A stretch of DNA of 64,000 bases from QGON01 sp963691905 (GTDB lineage Bacteria; Pseudomonadota; Gammaproteobacteria; Chromatiales; Chromatiaceae): positions 1,550,001-1,614,000 of the forward strand of contig OY829894.1 in the NCBI GenBank assembly GCA_963691905.1, given 5' to 3'. A program made the translations under genes and the position numbers. A model generated the notes under the pieces. That model saw only the letters and a program-made list of their open reading frames with translations, was not told where the DNA came from and made no database searches. Each line of letters opens with the position of its first letter. Within the stretch, counting starts at the first letter, position 1. Below, piece by piece: positions 38,347-47,709 of the stretch.

Positions 38347-39429
38347 TTGACTGACAAAAACCCCTTAAGGCCAGACAAGACGATTCATAAAGTCTTAATA
38401 TCAACGACTAGTAGACTAGTTGGTGAATATGAAAGCAATGCTATTTTGATTAGTCATGCTTGGCAACATTCCAACAATAGAAATGGAATTACAAGAGAAG
38501 AAGAAAGTCCAGTATCTAGAAATGCGTTTATTGTTGCATTTAAAATTGAGTCTGAGGATAAGCTGGTAATTCCTGATTACTCTCCTGTTGGTGATTTGAT
38601 ATGTTCTTTTTTATCTGTTCTTTATGGTAAACGGTTCGATAATCATGGGCTAACAGAAGGCAGCGGTTTTTTCAATATACCTAATTTAAGCGCATATAAC
38701 AGTATGTGCAATCATCGGCTAGTGTTTAACAACCATCAACCAAGAAAGTGCCTTCCTGTCCCTCTCAATCTTGAGCATGTATTAACTTTTGAAAGACTAT
38801 TTACTGATCAAGCAATTGATAATAATTTCAGGTCAACATTTGAAGCCGCTAGTAAATTTTATTTACAGGCAATACAAACTTCAGAAGTTGAGCCTGAAAT
38901 AGCTTATTTACACCTTATTACAGCAGGCGAAATAATATCAGGTAACTTCACCTATGATAGTGCAGACCTTCTTGATGAAGTGATGTCTAAGAATATATAT
39001 GCAATTAGAGAACATTTAGATAATGGAGAAAAAATAGCGAATCAAATAATGAGTAGAGTCTTATCAATTAAAAGGCGGTTTGTTAAATCATTGTCATCCT
39101 TAATCGATGGTGATTTTTTTAAACATCATGAACTTGAAACAGAGTATGGATTTTTTAAGCCTGAAGATTTTCAAATGCGGATCGGTGCTGCTTATGATCT
39201 GCGTAGTAAATATGTTCATACAGGGGTTCCTTTTGGATCGTGGGTTAAACCTCAAAGAAGAAATGGTGATATTCAATTTGGAAAACCTGTAGTTGAGGAT
39301 AAAGAATATGCAAAAATTCTTGCAAGAGCACCAACATTCTGCGGACTTGAAAGAATAATACGTTATTGTCTTTTAAGGTTTTTAGAGTCTAATGGTTTTG
39401 ATTTACCTGAAAGTATAAAGAGAGCCTAA
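38347..39429 (+). CDS. ApeA-like HEPN domain protein, putative defence RNase
   Basis: A 360-aa protein starting at TTG 38347. The C-terminal half is helical and resembles the Apea-like HEPN domain: EIAYLHLITAGEIISGNF, then VLSIKRRFVKSLSSLIDG, and DLRSKYVHTGVPFG near residue 290. The last holds RxxxxH (Arg-Ser-Lys-Tyr-Val-His), the HEPN ribonuclease signature. ApeA-type HEPN proteins cut RNA in abortive anti-phage defence. The N-terminal half is an unrecognised globular domain that could be the sensor. The stop TAA falls in the R'' of attC19. Function is inference. Confidence 0.6.
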   Translation: MTDKNPLRPDKTIHKVLISTTSRLVGEYESNAILISHAWQHSNNRNGITREEESPVSRNAFIVAFKIESEDKLVIPDYSPVGDLICSFLSVLYGKRFDNHGLTEGSGFFNIPNLSAYNSMCNHRLVFNNHQPRKCLPVPLNLEHVLTFERLFTDQAIDNNFRSTFEAASKFYLQAIQTSEVEPEIAYLHLITAGEIISGNFTYDSADLLDEVMSKNIYAIREHLDNGEKIANQIMSRVLSIKRRFVKSLSSLIDGDFFKHHELETEYGFFKPEDFQMRIGAAYDLRSKYVHTGVPFGSWVKPQRRNGDIQFGKPVVEDKEYAKILARAPTFCGLERIIRYCLLRFLESNGFDLPESIKRA

Positions 39430-39544
39430 CAAAGCAAATTCACTCGGACAGTCAAAAGCGTTGTTTGGTTTGTGTATTCCGCTACGCTTCATTTTACACA
39501 AACCAAACACCACTTTTGCCTTCCGGTGATTTGCGACGTTAGCG
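39424..39544 (+). repeat. attC19
   Basis: A 121-bp F1 attC (GCCTAAC...GTTAGCG). Its R'' contains the stop codon of the HEPN gene. Confidence 0.92.
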
Positions 39545-40157
39545 CTAATAGGTTTTGAGCAATAAAAGAGAGATCAGATAAACGGAAAGTATGAAAAATC
39601 TAATTTCGTAAAGCCGTTAGCCCTGGTGCCCTACTCTTTATTGTTCTGAAAATCTGAAACAATGATGTAGCTTTGTTGGTAGAAGGTACCTTTATCCAAA
39701 CAAAAAAGAATGAAAATTACGTCAATTCATAAAGGACATACCAGATTGGTGGCAAGGCCAGAACAACAGCAAGTAACCGGTAGTTCATTGCCAAAATGAT
39801 TGCTTTTACTTTTCACCAGTCTGAGAGCCTCAAATCAATTGCGGCCTTGTAGAATGAAATCAGATTCCGGAAGTTAGATGCAAATGAAAATCGATCGAAT
39901 TATCAAGCAAAAGCAATCTATGAAAATAGAAAAAACAAAAAATCCATTCTAAATTGGGTTTCAAATAAACTAAGGAAAAAGCCTTTTCAAATAGAGCTTA
40001 CAGCAATGAAACCATACAAACTCATCATCGGAGTGGAAGCCTGCGCTAACAAGCGCATTAACTCGGACAGCCAAAAGCATCGTTGGTTTTGTGCACTTCG
40101 CTACGCTCATTCTTGCACAAAACCAACGCCACTTTTGGCTTCCGGTTATGCTGAACG
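39539..40157 (+). repeat. N-cassette copy 9
   Basis: A single unit between coding cassettes. Almost identical to copy 11 at 55969 (both have AAAGCCGTTAGCCCTGGTGCC and a short deletion after CTCTTTATTG), so one likely derives from the other. Confidence 0.85.
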
Positions 40158-40163
40158 TTAGCT
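40044..40163 (+). repeat. attC20
   Basis: A 120-bp F2 attC (CGCTAAC...GTTAGCT). Confidence 0.92.
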
Positions 40164-40337
40164 GTGAATATCTTTGAAAACTCACTTCGTCGATTTGATC
40201 GAGGTAAAATCGAAGGTAATGGTGAGAATGTTTGGTTAGTTCCACAGAACAATGGAAGTGCCAACCTAGTGGTTCAAATTAGTGATGCGGGAATTGTTCA
40301 AAGGTTAGAGTGGAAATCAACTGCATCCCATTCGTAA
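40164..40337 (+). CDS. Small hypothetical protein with GTG start
   Basis: A 57-aa frame from GTG 40164 to TAA 40335, with a coding-like composition (VNIFENSLRRFDRGKIEGNG...). It begins inside the last bases of attC20, so it would have no ribosome site of its own other than attC sequence. It is the only candidate gene in this cassette. Unrecognised; could be the tail of a longer gene that lost its start. Confidence 0.4.
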   Translation: MNIFENSLRRFDRGKIEGNGENVWLVPQNNGSANLVVQISDAGIVQRLEWKSTASHS

Positions 40338-40481
40338 TTGCTTTTAGGTGAGTGGTTTCCACAAATAGGCGATTGAAGTATTGGAAAGGTTTTGGTGTGG
40401 CAGTAACTGGAAAGAATTTCACGCTGATCAAATGGCGGAAAGCACTTGGATTGGGAGTCCATGAATGGTGTATTCAAAAAC

Positions 40482-40598
40482 AGCTAACAAGAGCATTAAC
40501 CGGAAAGCCAAAAGCGTCGTTTGTTTTGTGCTTCCGCTACGCTCCATTTTGCACAAAAAAACGCCACTCTCGGCTCCCGGTTATGCTAAACGTTATGT
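40482..40598 (+). repeat. attC21
   Basis: A 117-bp F2-like attC (AGCTAAC...GTTATGT) with ACCGGAAAGCC in place of the usual ACTCGGACAGCC. Confidence 0.9.
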
Positions 40599-40640
40599 GT
40601 AAAATAGATCTCCAAATAAATAACATGTGCTCTCTACAGA

Positions 40641-41249
40641 ATGAACAAAGTTAACGAAGAATTATTATTGGCAGTTATATTTGTTGGTAAGTGGATTGCA
40701 CTTGGGTTTGGTGGCGTTGGAATTTTGTACTTTGCTATACACCTTGCATACCACTCGACATTCTATGATCCTAATATGGCAGCATTTGATCTTGAAATAT
40801 CTGAGATACGAGCAAAAAGAGATAAAGCAAATAGTAAAAAAGAAAAACTAAAACGAAAGTATATTTATATTACGAACGAAATCAATCAAATAGAGAAAAA
40901 CTCATTACCTAAGGCAGAAGCACGAATTGAAAGAGCTCGTTTAATGGTTAAGTACCAAGGCGCTGAGTGTTTGATTGATTTATTAATACCTTTTTCTCAA
41001 GTCGAAAAGCCAAACGATGATCCATGCAATGTACTAAGTAATGCAAAACAAGAAAGGGAAAATATTGAAGAAAATCATAGTGAGCTCGCAAAGTCAGCTA
41101 AAGATATTAAGTCAACCATGCTGATACTTGATGATGAAATACAACAATATAATTCAGATATTGAAGAAGAAGAGTATAGCAAACGAAAGGCTGAAGTAGA
41201 CATAATTGCGCCATTAGCATGGCTTGCAGGTGTGCTTGGTCTTACTTAA
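40641..41249 (+). CDS. Membrane-anchored coiled-coil protein
   Basis: A 202-aa product with an N-terminal transmembrane helix, WIALGFGGVGILYFAIHLAY (about 14-33), followed by a long charged helical region (EISEIRAKRDKANSKKEKLK..., EENHSELAKSAKDIKSTM) that should form coiled coils, and a hydrophobic C-terminus (IIAPLAWLAGVLGLT). Two Cys lie in the middle (AECLIDL and DPCNVLS). Possibly a hairpin with both ends in the membrane. No family recognised. Confidence 0.6.
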   Translation: MNKVNEELLLAVIFVGKWIALGFGGVGILYFAIHLAYHSTFYDPNMAAFDLEISEIRAKRDKANSKKEKLKRKYIYITNEINQIEKNSLPKAEARIERARLMVKYQGAECLIDLLIPFSQVEKPNDDPCNVLSNAKQERENIEENHSELAKSAKDIKSTMLILDDEIQQYNSDIEEEEYSKRKAEVDIIAPLAWLAGVLGLT

Positions 41250-41264
41250 ATTTATGAAATACTC

Positions 41265-41385
41265 ACATAACAAGGCAAATTCACTCGGACAGTCAAAAGC
41301 GTTGTTTGGTTTGTGTATTCCGCTGCGCTCCATTTTACACAAACCAAACACCACTTTTGCCTTCCGGTGATTTGCGACGTTAGGG
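41265..41385 (+). repeat. attC22
   Basis: A 121-bp F1 attC (ACATAAC...GTTAGGG). Confidence 0.92.
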
Positions 41386-41425
41386 TTCAAAAAATGAAGC
41401 ACCAAATTAGAAGGAGAAATATTCA

Positions 41426-41905
41426 ATGAATCAAAAGGTAGCACTATCAACTTTGATCATGCTTATCGTTATAAGCGGTTGCGCATCAAATTCTGGTGTT
41501 ATACCTATGGGAGAAGATACATATGTAGTATCACGCCAAGCAGCTACGGGCTTCTCAGGGTCAGGGACATTAAAGGCAGATGCTTTTGCAGAGGCTAGAG
41601 AATTCTGTGAAAAACAAAATAAAAAACTGCAAGTGGTAAATACAACAGAAGCACAACCACCATTTATCTTTGGAAATTTTCCTAAAGCAGAAGTGCAGTT
41701 CATGTGCTTAGTTAATAGTGACCCTGAGCTATCTAGACCAAAACTAAGAAAAGATGCAGGTGTTTCCCTTGAAATAAAAAAAGATATTACACCTCATAAA
41801 AAAGATATCTACACTGAGCTAAAAAAATTGAAAGAATTACTTGATGAAAAAATAATTACTCAACAAGAATTTAACTCAGAGAAGAAAAAGCTATTATCAC
41901 AATAA
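41426..41905 (+). CDS. Lipoprotein with C-terminal SHOCT domain
   Basis: A 159-aa product with a signal peptide and lipobox VISGC (Cys at about 19), so it should be lipid-anchored. The C-terminal helix pair TELKKLKELLDEKIITQQEFNSEKKKLL fits the SHOCT motif (short C-terminal domain), common on lipoproteins and secreted proteins. The middle region is like other small envelope lipoproteins with a FMCL segment. A strong AGGAG ribosome site lies before the ATG. Single-gene cassette; role unknown. Confidence 0.75.
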   Translation: MNQKVALSTLIMLIVISGCASNSGVIPMGEDTYVVSRQAATGFSGSGTLKADAFAEAREFCEKQNKKLQVVNTTEAQPPFIFGNFPKAEVQFMCLVNSDPELSRPKLRKDAGVSLEIKKDITPHKKDIYTELKKLKELLDEKIITQQEFNSEKKKLLSQ

Positions 41906-41910
41906 TGAAA

Positions 41911-42014
41911 CCCTAACAATTAAAATGCACTCGGAAACAGCAAAATTGGCACGCCATTTTGCTGTCGCAAAAGCCCCGCCAATTTCGCTGTTCCGGTGAT
42001 TTTGGCCGTTATGT
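41911..42014 (+). repeat. attC23
   Basis: A 104-bp F3-family attC (CCCTAAC...GTTATGT) with arms ACAGCAAAATTGGC and GCCAATTTCGCTGT. Confidence 0.9.
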
Positions 42015-42023
42015 TCAAAATAA

Positions 42024-42300
42024 ATGATCAATAATTCACTCTGCCCGTATTGTCGAAATACAATGATAAAAGCAGAGAATCAAAGTAACAGCCGATCAGT
42101 TGAACACTTGATTCCAAACGCTGCTTTAACAAGAAAAAGAAATAAAAATGAAGGTGATTTTTATGCTTGCAGAGAATGTAACTCAAGAAAAAGCAATATA
42201 GACTATGTGTTAGCTGTTATAGCGAAGTGTCAGGCTGAAAGTAACGAGTTAGCTGCAAATACACTTATAGAAGCAGTTACAAAAAACAATGGTGCATCTA
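42024..42300 (+). pseudogene. HNH-like gene, 5' part (interrupted by IS630)
   Basis: The intact gene would encode about 238 aa: residues 1-92 here, then 43490-43929. The start has zinc-binding and HNH-like features: CPYC (7-10), SVEHLIPNAAL (the His-containing motif, about 25-35) and ACRECNSRKSNIDY (second Cys pair). This suggests an HNH endonuclease-like protein with a separate C-terminal domain. The IS630 insertion at a TA makes this fragment end after a few foreign codons at 42314. Removing the IS and one TA restores the frame without stops. Confidence 0.7.
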
Positions 42301-43487
42301 GTGCAGTGTCCTAATTTGATTGTATATTATCAAGGGTTATTCGCGCACGGTTTACTTTTTCTAAAATGTCTTCAGCAGATTTTGTCCAAACAAAAGGTTT
42401 GGGGTTTTTGTTGTTCTTATCGATATACTCAATAATCTTTTTTTCCAGCTCAACTACCGAAGTAAAAATACCTCTTTTAAGTTGCCTCTCTGTAAGTACG
42501 CCAAAAAATCGTTCTACCAAATTCAGCCATGATGAACTGGTCGGTATGAAATGCAGAAATACACGTTTATTCCGCCTCAGCCAGTTCCGTACTTTTTCAT
42601 GCTTATGCGTGGCATAGTTATCAACAATAATATGCAAGTCTTTATCTTTTTCAGTTTGACCTTCAACCTTCTTCAGGAATTTAAGAAATTCTTTGTGCGT
42701 ATGCTTTTGGTAACATTCACCCGTCACACTTCCAGTAGCAACATCAAGCGCTGCAAAAAGTGTACTCGTACCGTTTCTTTTATAATCATGCGTTATGGTT
42801 CCACAGCGACCTTTCTTCAATGGAAGACCCGGTTGCGTGCGGTCCAACGCCTGGATTGATGTCTTCTCATCAACACAAAAGACAATAGCGTTTTCAGGTG
42901 GATTTAAATATAAGCCCACTACATCACACAATTTCTCTTCAAAACGAGGATCATTGCTGACCTTGAATGTCTTCTCCAAGTGAGGCTTTAAACCAACCGA
43001 CTGCCAGACACGATTAACAAAGCTGTGCGTTGTTTTCAGTTCTTTAGCCAGTGTCCGGGTTGACCAGTGCGTAGCATTGTCTGGCTTATCTTGCGTTGTT
43101 TTCTCAATTATCCTTTTGCGAAGTCTGGCCTGTTTTAATGTATCCTTTCCTCCATGATTTGCCCCTCTGGGCTTATCTTTGCTGATTGACTGGATGCCAC
43201 CTTCAGCAAATCTATTTCTCCATAGTCCTACTTTGTTAGGTGCAATATTGAGTCTTTGTGCAATGTCTTTGTTCTTCAAACCTTCTGCGGATAACAGGAC
43301 TATTTTAGAGCGCTCTGACAATCGAATTGAGACAGCCTTGCTCTTTGTGTTTTTCTCCAGTATCTGCCTATCGGTTTCAGATAATGTGATTTTTGCTGCT
43401 ACTCTCATACATAATAATCCTGCCATTCATGAATAGCAGGATTATACCAATAACCACTTAATATGCCTTCAATTTAGGACGCTACAC
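42301..43487 (-). mobile_element. IS630-family insertion sequence
   Basis: A 1187-bp element bounded by TA duplications (42299-42300 and 43488-43489), the IS630 target. Terminal repeats: GTGCAGTGTCCTAATTTGA at the left, and GTGTAGCGTCCTAAATTGA read inward from the right. It contains one transposase gene and sits inside the HNH-like cassette gene. Confidence 0.9.
42311..43426 (-). CDS. IS630-family transposase
   Basis: A 371-aa DDE transposase. An N-terminal HTH (KNKDIAQRLNIAPNKVGLWRNRF) and a second winged-helix region are followed by the catalytic Asp in FCVDEKTSIQALDRT, Asp in IIVDNYATHKHEKV and Glu in NLVERFFGVLTER, the DDE triad. All three residues are intact and the frame is unbroken, so the element may be active. 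It lies alone on the minus strand of IS630. Confidence 0.93.
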   Translation of the reverse strand: MAGLLCMRVAAKITLSETDRQILEKNTKSKAVSIRLSERSKIVLLSAEGLKNKDIAQRLNIAPNKVGLWRNRFAEGGIQSISKDKPRGANHGGKDTLKQARLRKRIIEKTTQDKPDNATHWSTRTLAKELKTTHSFVNRVWQSVGLKPHLEKTFKVSNDPRFEEKLCDVVGLYLNPPENAIVFCVDEKTSIQALDRTQPGLPLKKGRCGTITHDYKRNGTSTLFAALDVATGSVTGECYQKHTHKEFLKFLKKVEGQTEKDKDLHIIVDNYATHKHEKVRNWLRRNKRVFLHFIPTSSSWLNLVERFFGVLTERQLKRGIFTSVVELEKKIIEYIDKNNKNPKPFVWTKSAEDILEKVNRARITLDNIQSN

Positions 43488-43489
43488 TA

Positions 43490-43929
43490 GAAGGTTTATA
43501 GAAATGGTTCAATCCGCAAGAGAAGAGCCAACTGAAGTTAAAATGACACTTCCTATTGACGGAAAAGAACTTGTTGAATATATGCACTTCCTGGGGAAAG
43601 GCCAATATTTTAAAAAAAACAATATAGCTTTCAATTCAGATAGATTTGTAATGGTAGTTTTGTATGCAAATAAGCAAGTTACTAAATCATTTCAAGACGC
43701 ATATATTGTAAAACACAAAACAAACCCATACAGAGATCTCGAAATAAATAAGTATTCTGAGGTAATCAATAACGGCGAGTGTATAATCTACTCTAAAAAT
43801 AATAATTTCATGTTTGTTTTTCATGACTTTACTATTATCACAATAAAGATATTGCGAAAAAATAAAAAAAATACATTAGTCGCACTTAAAAAAGAGCGTG
43901 AAATGTTTAATGATTTTAAAAGAACATAA
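43490..43929 (+). pseudogene. HNH-like gene, 3' part
   Basis: This continues the frame of 42024-42300: codon 93 is split across the target, and about 145 further residues follow (RFIEMVQSAREEPTEVKMTL...). It has a beta-rich C-terminal region (FVMVVLYANKQVTKSFQDAY, FMFVFHDFTIITIKIL) of unknown fold. A start at ATG 43504 could let this part be made alone as a 141-aa protein. Confidence 0.65.
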
Positions 43930-44028
43930 CAATAAAAATGCACTCGGAAACAGCAAAATTGGCACGCCATTTTGCTGTCGCAAAAGCCGTGACCAATTCC
44001 GCTGTTCCGGTGATTTTAGCCGTTAGCG
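43924..44028 (+). repeat. attC24
   Basis: A 105-bp F3 attC (ACATAAC...GTTAGCG), close relative of attC23. Confidence 0.9.
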
Positions 44029-44642
44029 CTAATAGTTTTCGAGCAATAAAAGAGAGATCAGATAAACGGAAAGTATGAGAATTTAAATTTCGTAAAGCAG
44101 TCGGCCCTGGCGCCCTACTCTTTTATGAATTGATCTAAAAACCTGAAACAAGGATGTAGCTCTGTTGGTAGAAGGTCGCTTTATCCAGGCCAAAAGAATG
44201 AAAATTACGTCAATTCGTAAAGCGCATACCAGATTGGTGGAAAGTCCAGAACAGTGGCAAGTAACCAGTAGTTCATTGCCAAAATGATTGCTTTTACTTT
44301 TCACCAGCCTGAGAGTCTCAAATTTATTGCGGCCCTGTAGAATGCAATCGGCTTCCGGAAATTCAACGCAAATACGAATTGATTGCATTACCCAGCACAT
44401 CAATCTGGAAAATAAAAAAAGAGAAAAAACATTAAAAATTAGGTTTCAAGTAAACTAATGAAAAAGCCTTTTAAAATAGAGCTAAAAGCAATGAAACCGT
44501 ACAAACTCATCATCGGAGTGGAAGCCTGCGCTAACAAGCGCATTAACTCGGACAGCCAAAAGCATCGTTGGTTTTGTGCACTTCGCTACGCTCATTCTTG
44601 CACAAAACCAACGCCACTTTTGGCTTCCGGTTATGCTGAACG
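44023..44642 (+). repeat. N-cassette copy 10
   Basis: Single unit, type A interior. Here CTAAGGAAAAAG has become CTAATGAAAAAG, creating a frame of 62 aa (44458-44646) that runs through the attC to its R' stop. Confidence 0.85.
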
Positions 44643-44648
44643 TTAGGA
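44529..44648 (+). repeat. attC25
   Basis: A 120-bp F2 attC (CGCTAAC...GTTAGGA). Confidence 0.92.
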
Positions 44649-44655
44649 ATCAAAA

Positions 44656-44724
44656 ATGGAATCATGGATTGGTGTGCTCGGAACTATACTAGGTGTCTTG
44701 GTCGGCGGCGTAACAACTTTCTTT
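44656..44724 (+). pseudogene. Membrane-anchored coiled-coil gene, fragment 1 of 3
   Basis: The first 23 codons (MESWIGVLGTILGVLVGG...) encode a transmembrane anchor. The gene is cut by two ISL3 elements; joined with 46040-46394 and 47710-47786 it gives a 166-aa frame without stops. The intact product would be a membrane-anchored protein with a helical charged body. No family recognised. Confidence 0.7.
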
Positions 44725-46031
44725 GGCTCTTCCCCTGATCGAGTGGGTAAGGATCACCTAACCACTCCTTCAGGGTAAAGCTTTAATCCACCAAGGTGGA
44801 AGTAGATTGCATTGGCAAACCGCGCCTTGTTGCGGAAACCTCTACTACGAACCTTGATCATCTTTATCCGGCTGTTGAGACCTTCTGCCGGACCATTACT
44901 TACCTTCAGGATTATCGCATTCAATATGCCCCACAGGTGCTCCTTGATGGTTTTGGCCACTTCCTTGATTGGATTAAGCCGACTACGTACCGCCCAAGAT
45001 AACCACTGCTCCCAACCTTTCTTCGCCCACGTCTTGCTGACATAGTGCCAGAGTGACATCGCCAACTCTTTTATTGCCCAAGCACGAGCTGTTTTCAGTG
45101 TACTGTCGCGCAATGCCTTGAACCGACTCTTCTGTTTGCGCGTCATATTCTCAGGGTTGTAGAGCCAGCCATACTTGCTTCCTTTGAGGTCCTCGTAGCC
45201 TTCTGCCATCAGAGCCTTGTGTTCTTCGCGGCGAACTTTGTCTACGGCTTCACCGAGGTATTTAGCAACATGGAATTTATCAAAGGCGATCTTCTCCTCA
45301 GCCCCGGGCAGGCTTTCCAGTGTGGCATTGATAAAGGCTGGCCACATATCCATGGAGACACTCTCTATCGCCTCTTGCTGCTCTTCTGTCAAACTGTCAT
45401 ACCACGCCTTGAGTGTCGCCTTTTTACGGTCGCTACCAACGTGTAGCACTGTACCTGCCTCTTGGTCTGATACGACTGTCACGTAATCATGGCGCTTCTT
45501 GAAAGCCGTTTCATCAACGCCAATATGTGTCGGGTGGATCTCTTCTCTGCGGGCCAGTCCCCGCTTAACCGCTCGCTGCATGATCCCATCAATGGCATTC
45601 CAGCTCAGCCCCATCAATCTGGAGACGGCAGAGATGGATGCCTCTTTCAACCAATCAATCACCAGCGCCTCAAACATTGCTGTGAAACCAGAGCCTGGTT
45701 CGGCCCAGGGAACCGACACAGTGATCACACCATGCTCTTCACACTTCACTCGGGGCACATCTGCTACCAGAATGGTCTTATACTGACAGGTATCCAGATG
45801 TCGCCAGCGGCGTTTGCGTGAATCATAGCCTGGTGAGACCTGTCCGCAGGTTGGACAACACGGCTTGGCACCTGACTCCTGCCCTACGTGTACCGTTACC
45901 TCTCCTTCTGATACAGCCAACTCTACACTGGTAACCTGCCAGGGACTCTTGATACCCAAAATCTGGGCGTATAGATCTTTATCTCTCATAGGGTGTTACG
46001 CTAACCTACCCACCTGATTTGGGGAAGAGCC
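44725..46031 (-). mobile_element. ISL3-family insertion sequence, copy 1
   Basis: A 1307-bp element with terminal repeats GGCTCTTCCCC and an 8-bp target duplication CTTTCTTT (44717-44724 and 46032-46039). Contains one transposase gene on the minus strand. Appears identical to copy 2. Confidence 0.93.
44754..45989 (-). CDS. ISL3-family transposase, copy 1
   Basis: A 411-aa transposase. An N-terminal zinc finger (CCPTCGQVS, with a downstream Cys-His pair in VKCEEHG) and HTH region are followed by the DDE_Tnp_ISL3 core: HIGVDETAFKKRHDYVTVV (first Asp), SVSMDMWPAF (second Asp) and SNGPAEGLNSRIKMIK (Glu). The frame is intact. Same predicted protein as the copy at 46424. Confidence 0.93.
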   Translation of the reverse strand: MRDKDLYAQILGIKSPWQVTSVELAVSEGEVTVHVGQESGAKPCCPTCGQVSPGYDSRKRRWRHLDTCQYKTILVADVPRVKCEEHGVITVSVPWAEPGSGFTAMFEALVIDWLKEASISAVSRLMGLSWNAIDGIMQRAVKRGLARREEIHPTHIGVDETAFKKRHDYVTVVSDQEAGTVLHVGSDRKKATLKAWYDSLTEEQQEAIESVSMDMWPAFINATLESLPGAEEKIAFDKFHVAKYLGEAVDKVRREEHKALMAEGYEDLKGSKYGWLYNPENMTRKQKSRFKALRDSTLKTARAWAIKELAMSLWHYVSKTWAKKGWEQWLSWAVRSRLNPIKEVAKTIKEHLWGILNAIILKVSNGPAEGLNSRIKMIKVRSRGFRNKARFANAIYFHLGGLKLYPEGVVR

Positions 46032-46039
46032 CTTTCTTT

Positions 46040-46394
46040 ATAACAAAGCTGTCAATTTCTCATGAGCAGACAAAAGAAAGGAATAGAAGGCAATTAGAAA
46101 AACTTGAAAAAGCACATGAATTAGTAACTCAGATTAATGACCGATTTAAGTATCATTTGGGTATTGCACGATCATTTTTATCTACAGGCAAAAAAAGAAT
46201 GGAGGAACCAAAAGGTAAGATTCCATTTGATGAACTTGAAATGATCATTTCTTTTTACTGCCCTGCAATATTAGAAGATTATCTTGAGCACAAAAGCATT
46301 TGCCAAGATTTAGGTTCGAGAACATTACATGCTCAGTTATTTCCTCCAGATTCAGGCGGTGAAAAAGCAGACTTAACTGAGAGCTTAGAAATTC
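46040..46394 (+). pseudogene. Membrane-anchored coiled-coil gene, fragment 2 of 3
   Basis: Continues fragment 1 in frame (ITKLSISHEQTKERNRRQL...) to the second ISL3 element. It holds the helical body, including ELVTQINDRFKYHLGIARSF and FYCPAILEDYLEHKSICQD. A start inside it could yield a short product, but it lacks the anchor. Confidence 0.7.
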
Positions 46395-47701
46395 GGCTCT
46401 TCCCCTGATCGAGTGGGTAAGGATCACCTAACCACTCCTTCAGGGTAAAGCTTTAATCCACCAAGGTGGAAGTAGATTGCATTGGCAAACCGCGCCTTGT
46501 TGCGGAAACCTCTACTACGAACCTTGATCATCTTTATCCGGCTGTTGAGACCTTCTGCCGGACCATTACTTACCTTCAGGATTATCGCATTCAATATGCC
46601 CCACAGGTGCTCCTTGATGGTTTTGGCCACTTCCTTGATTGGATTAAGCCGACTACGTACCGCCCAAGATAACCACTGCTCCCAACCTTTCTTCGCCCAC
46701 GTCTTGCTGACATAGTGCCAGAGTGACATCGCCAACTCTTTTATTGCCCAAGCACGAGCTGTTTTCAGTGTACTGTCGCGCAATGCCTTGAACCGACTCT
46801 TCTGTTTGCGCGTCATATTCTCAGGGTTGTAGAGCCAGCCATACTTGCTTCCTTTGAGGTCCTCGTAGCCTTCTGCCATCAGAGCCTTGTGTTCTTCGCG
46901 GCGAACTTTGTCTACGGCTTCACCGAGGTATTTAGCAACATGGAATTTATCAAAGGCGATCTTCTCCTCAGCCCCGGGCAGGCTTTCCAGTGTGGCATTG
47001 ATAAAGGCTGGCCACATATCCATGGAGACACTCTCTATCGCCTCTTGCTGCTCTTCTGTCAAACTGTCATACCACGCCTTGAGTGTCGCCTTTTTACGGT
47101 CGCTACCAACGTGTAGCACTGTACCTGCCTCTTGGTCTGATACGACTGTCACGTAATCATGGCGCTTCTTGAAAGCCGTTTCATCAACGCCAATATGTGT
47201 CGGGTGGATCTCTTCTCTGCGGGCCAGTCCCCGCTTAACCGCTCGCTGCATGATCCCATCAATGGCATTCCAGCTCAGCCCCATCAATCTGGAGACGGCA
47301 GAGATGGATGCCTCTTTCAACCAATCAATCACCAGCGCCTCAAACATTGCTGTGAAACCAGAGCCTGGTTCGGCCCAGGGAACCGACACAGTGATCACAC
47401 CATGCTCTTCACACTTCACTCGGGGCACATCTGCTACCAGAATGGTCTTATACTGACAGGTATCCAGATGTCGCCAGCGGCGTTTGCGTGAATCATAGCC
47501 TGGTGAGACCTGTCCGCAGGTTGGACAACACGGCTTGGCACCTGACTCCTGCCCTACGTGTACCGTTACCTCTCCTTCTGATACAGCCAACTCTACACTG
47601 GTAACCTGCCAGGGACTCTTGATACCCAAAATCTGGGCGTATAGATCTTTATCTCTCATAGGGTGTTACGCTAACCTACCCACCTGATTTGGGGAAGAGC
47701 C
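46395..47701 (-). mobile_element. ISL3-family insertion sequence, copy 2
   Basis: 1307 bp, same ends and orientation as copy 1, with its own 8-bp duplication AGAAATTC (46387-46394 and 47702-47709). Distinct duplications show two separate insertions, not a tandem duplication. Confidence 0.93.
46424..47659 (-). CDS. ISL3-family transposase, copy 2
   Basis: The predicted 411-aa protein is identical to that at 44754-45989, with zinc finger, HTH and DDE residues intact. Identity over the full length implies very recent transposition or gene conversion between the copies. Confidence 0.93.
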   Translation of the reverse strand: MRDKDLYAQILGIKSPWQVTSVELAVSEGEVTVHVGQESGAKPCCPTCGQVSPGYDSRKRRWRHLDTCQYKTILVADVPRVKCEEHGVITVSVPWAEPGSGFTAMFEALVIDWLKEASISAVSRLMGLSWNAIDGIMQRAVKRGLARREEIHPTHIGVDETAFKKRHDYVTVVSDQEAGTVLHVGSDRKKATLKAWYDSLTEEQQEAIESVSMDMWPAFINATLESLPGAEEKIAFDKFHVAKYLGEAVDKVRREEHKALMAEGYEDLKGSKYGWLYNPENMTRKQKSRFKALRDSTLKTARAWAIKELAMSLWHYVSKTWAKKGWEQWLSWAVRSRLNPIKEVAKTIKEHLWGILNAIILKVSNGPAEGLNSRIKMIKVRSRGFRNKARFANAIYFHLGGLKLYPEGVVR

Positions 47702-47709
47702 AGAAATTC

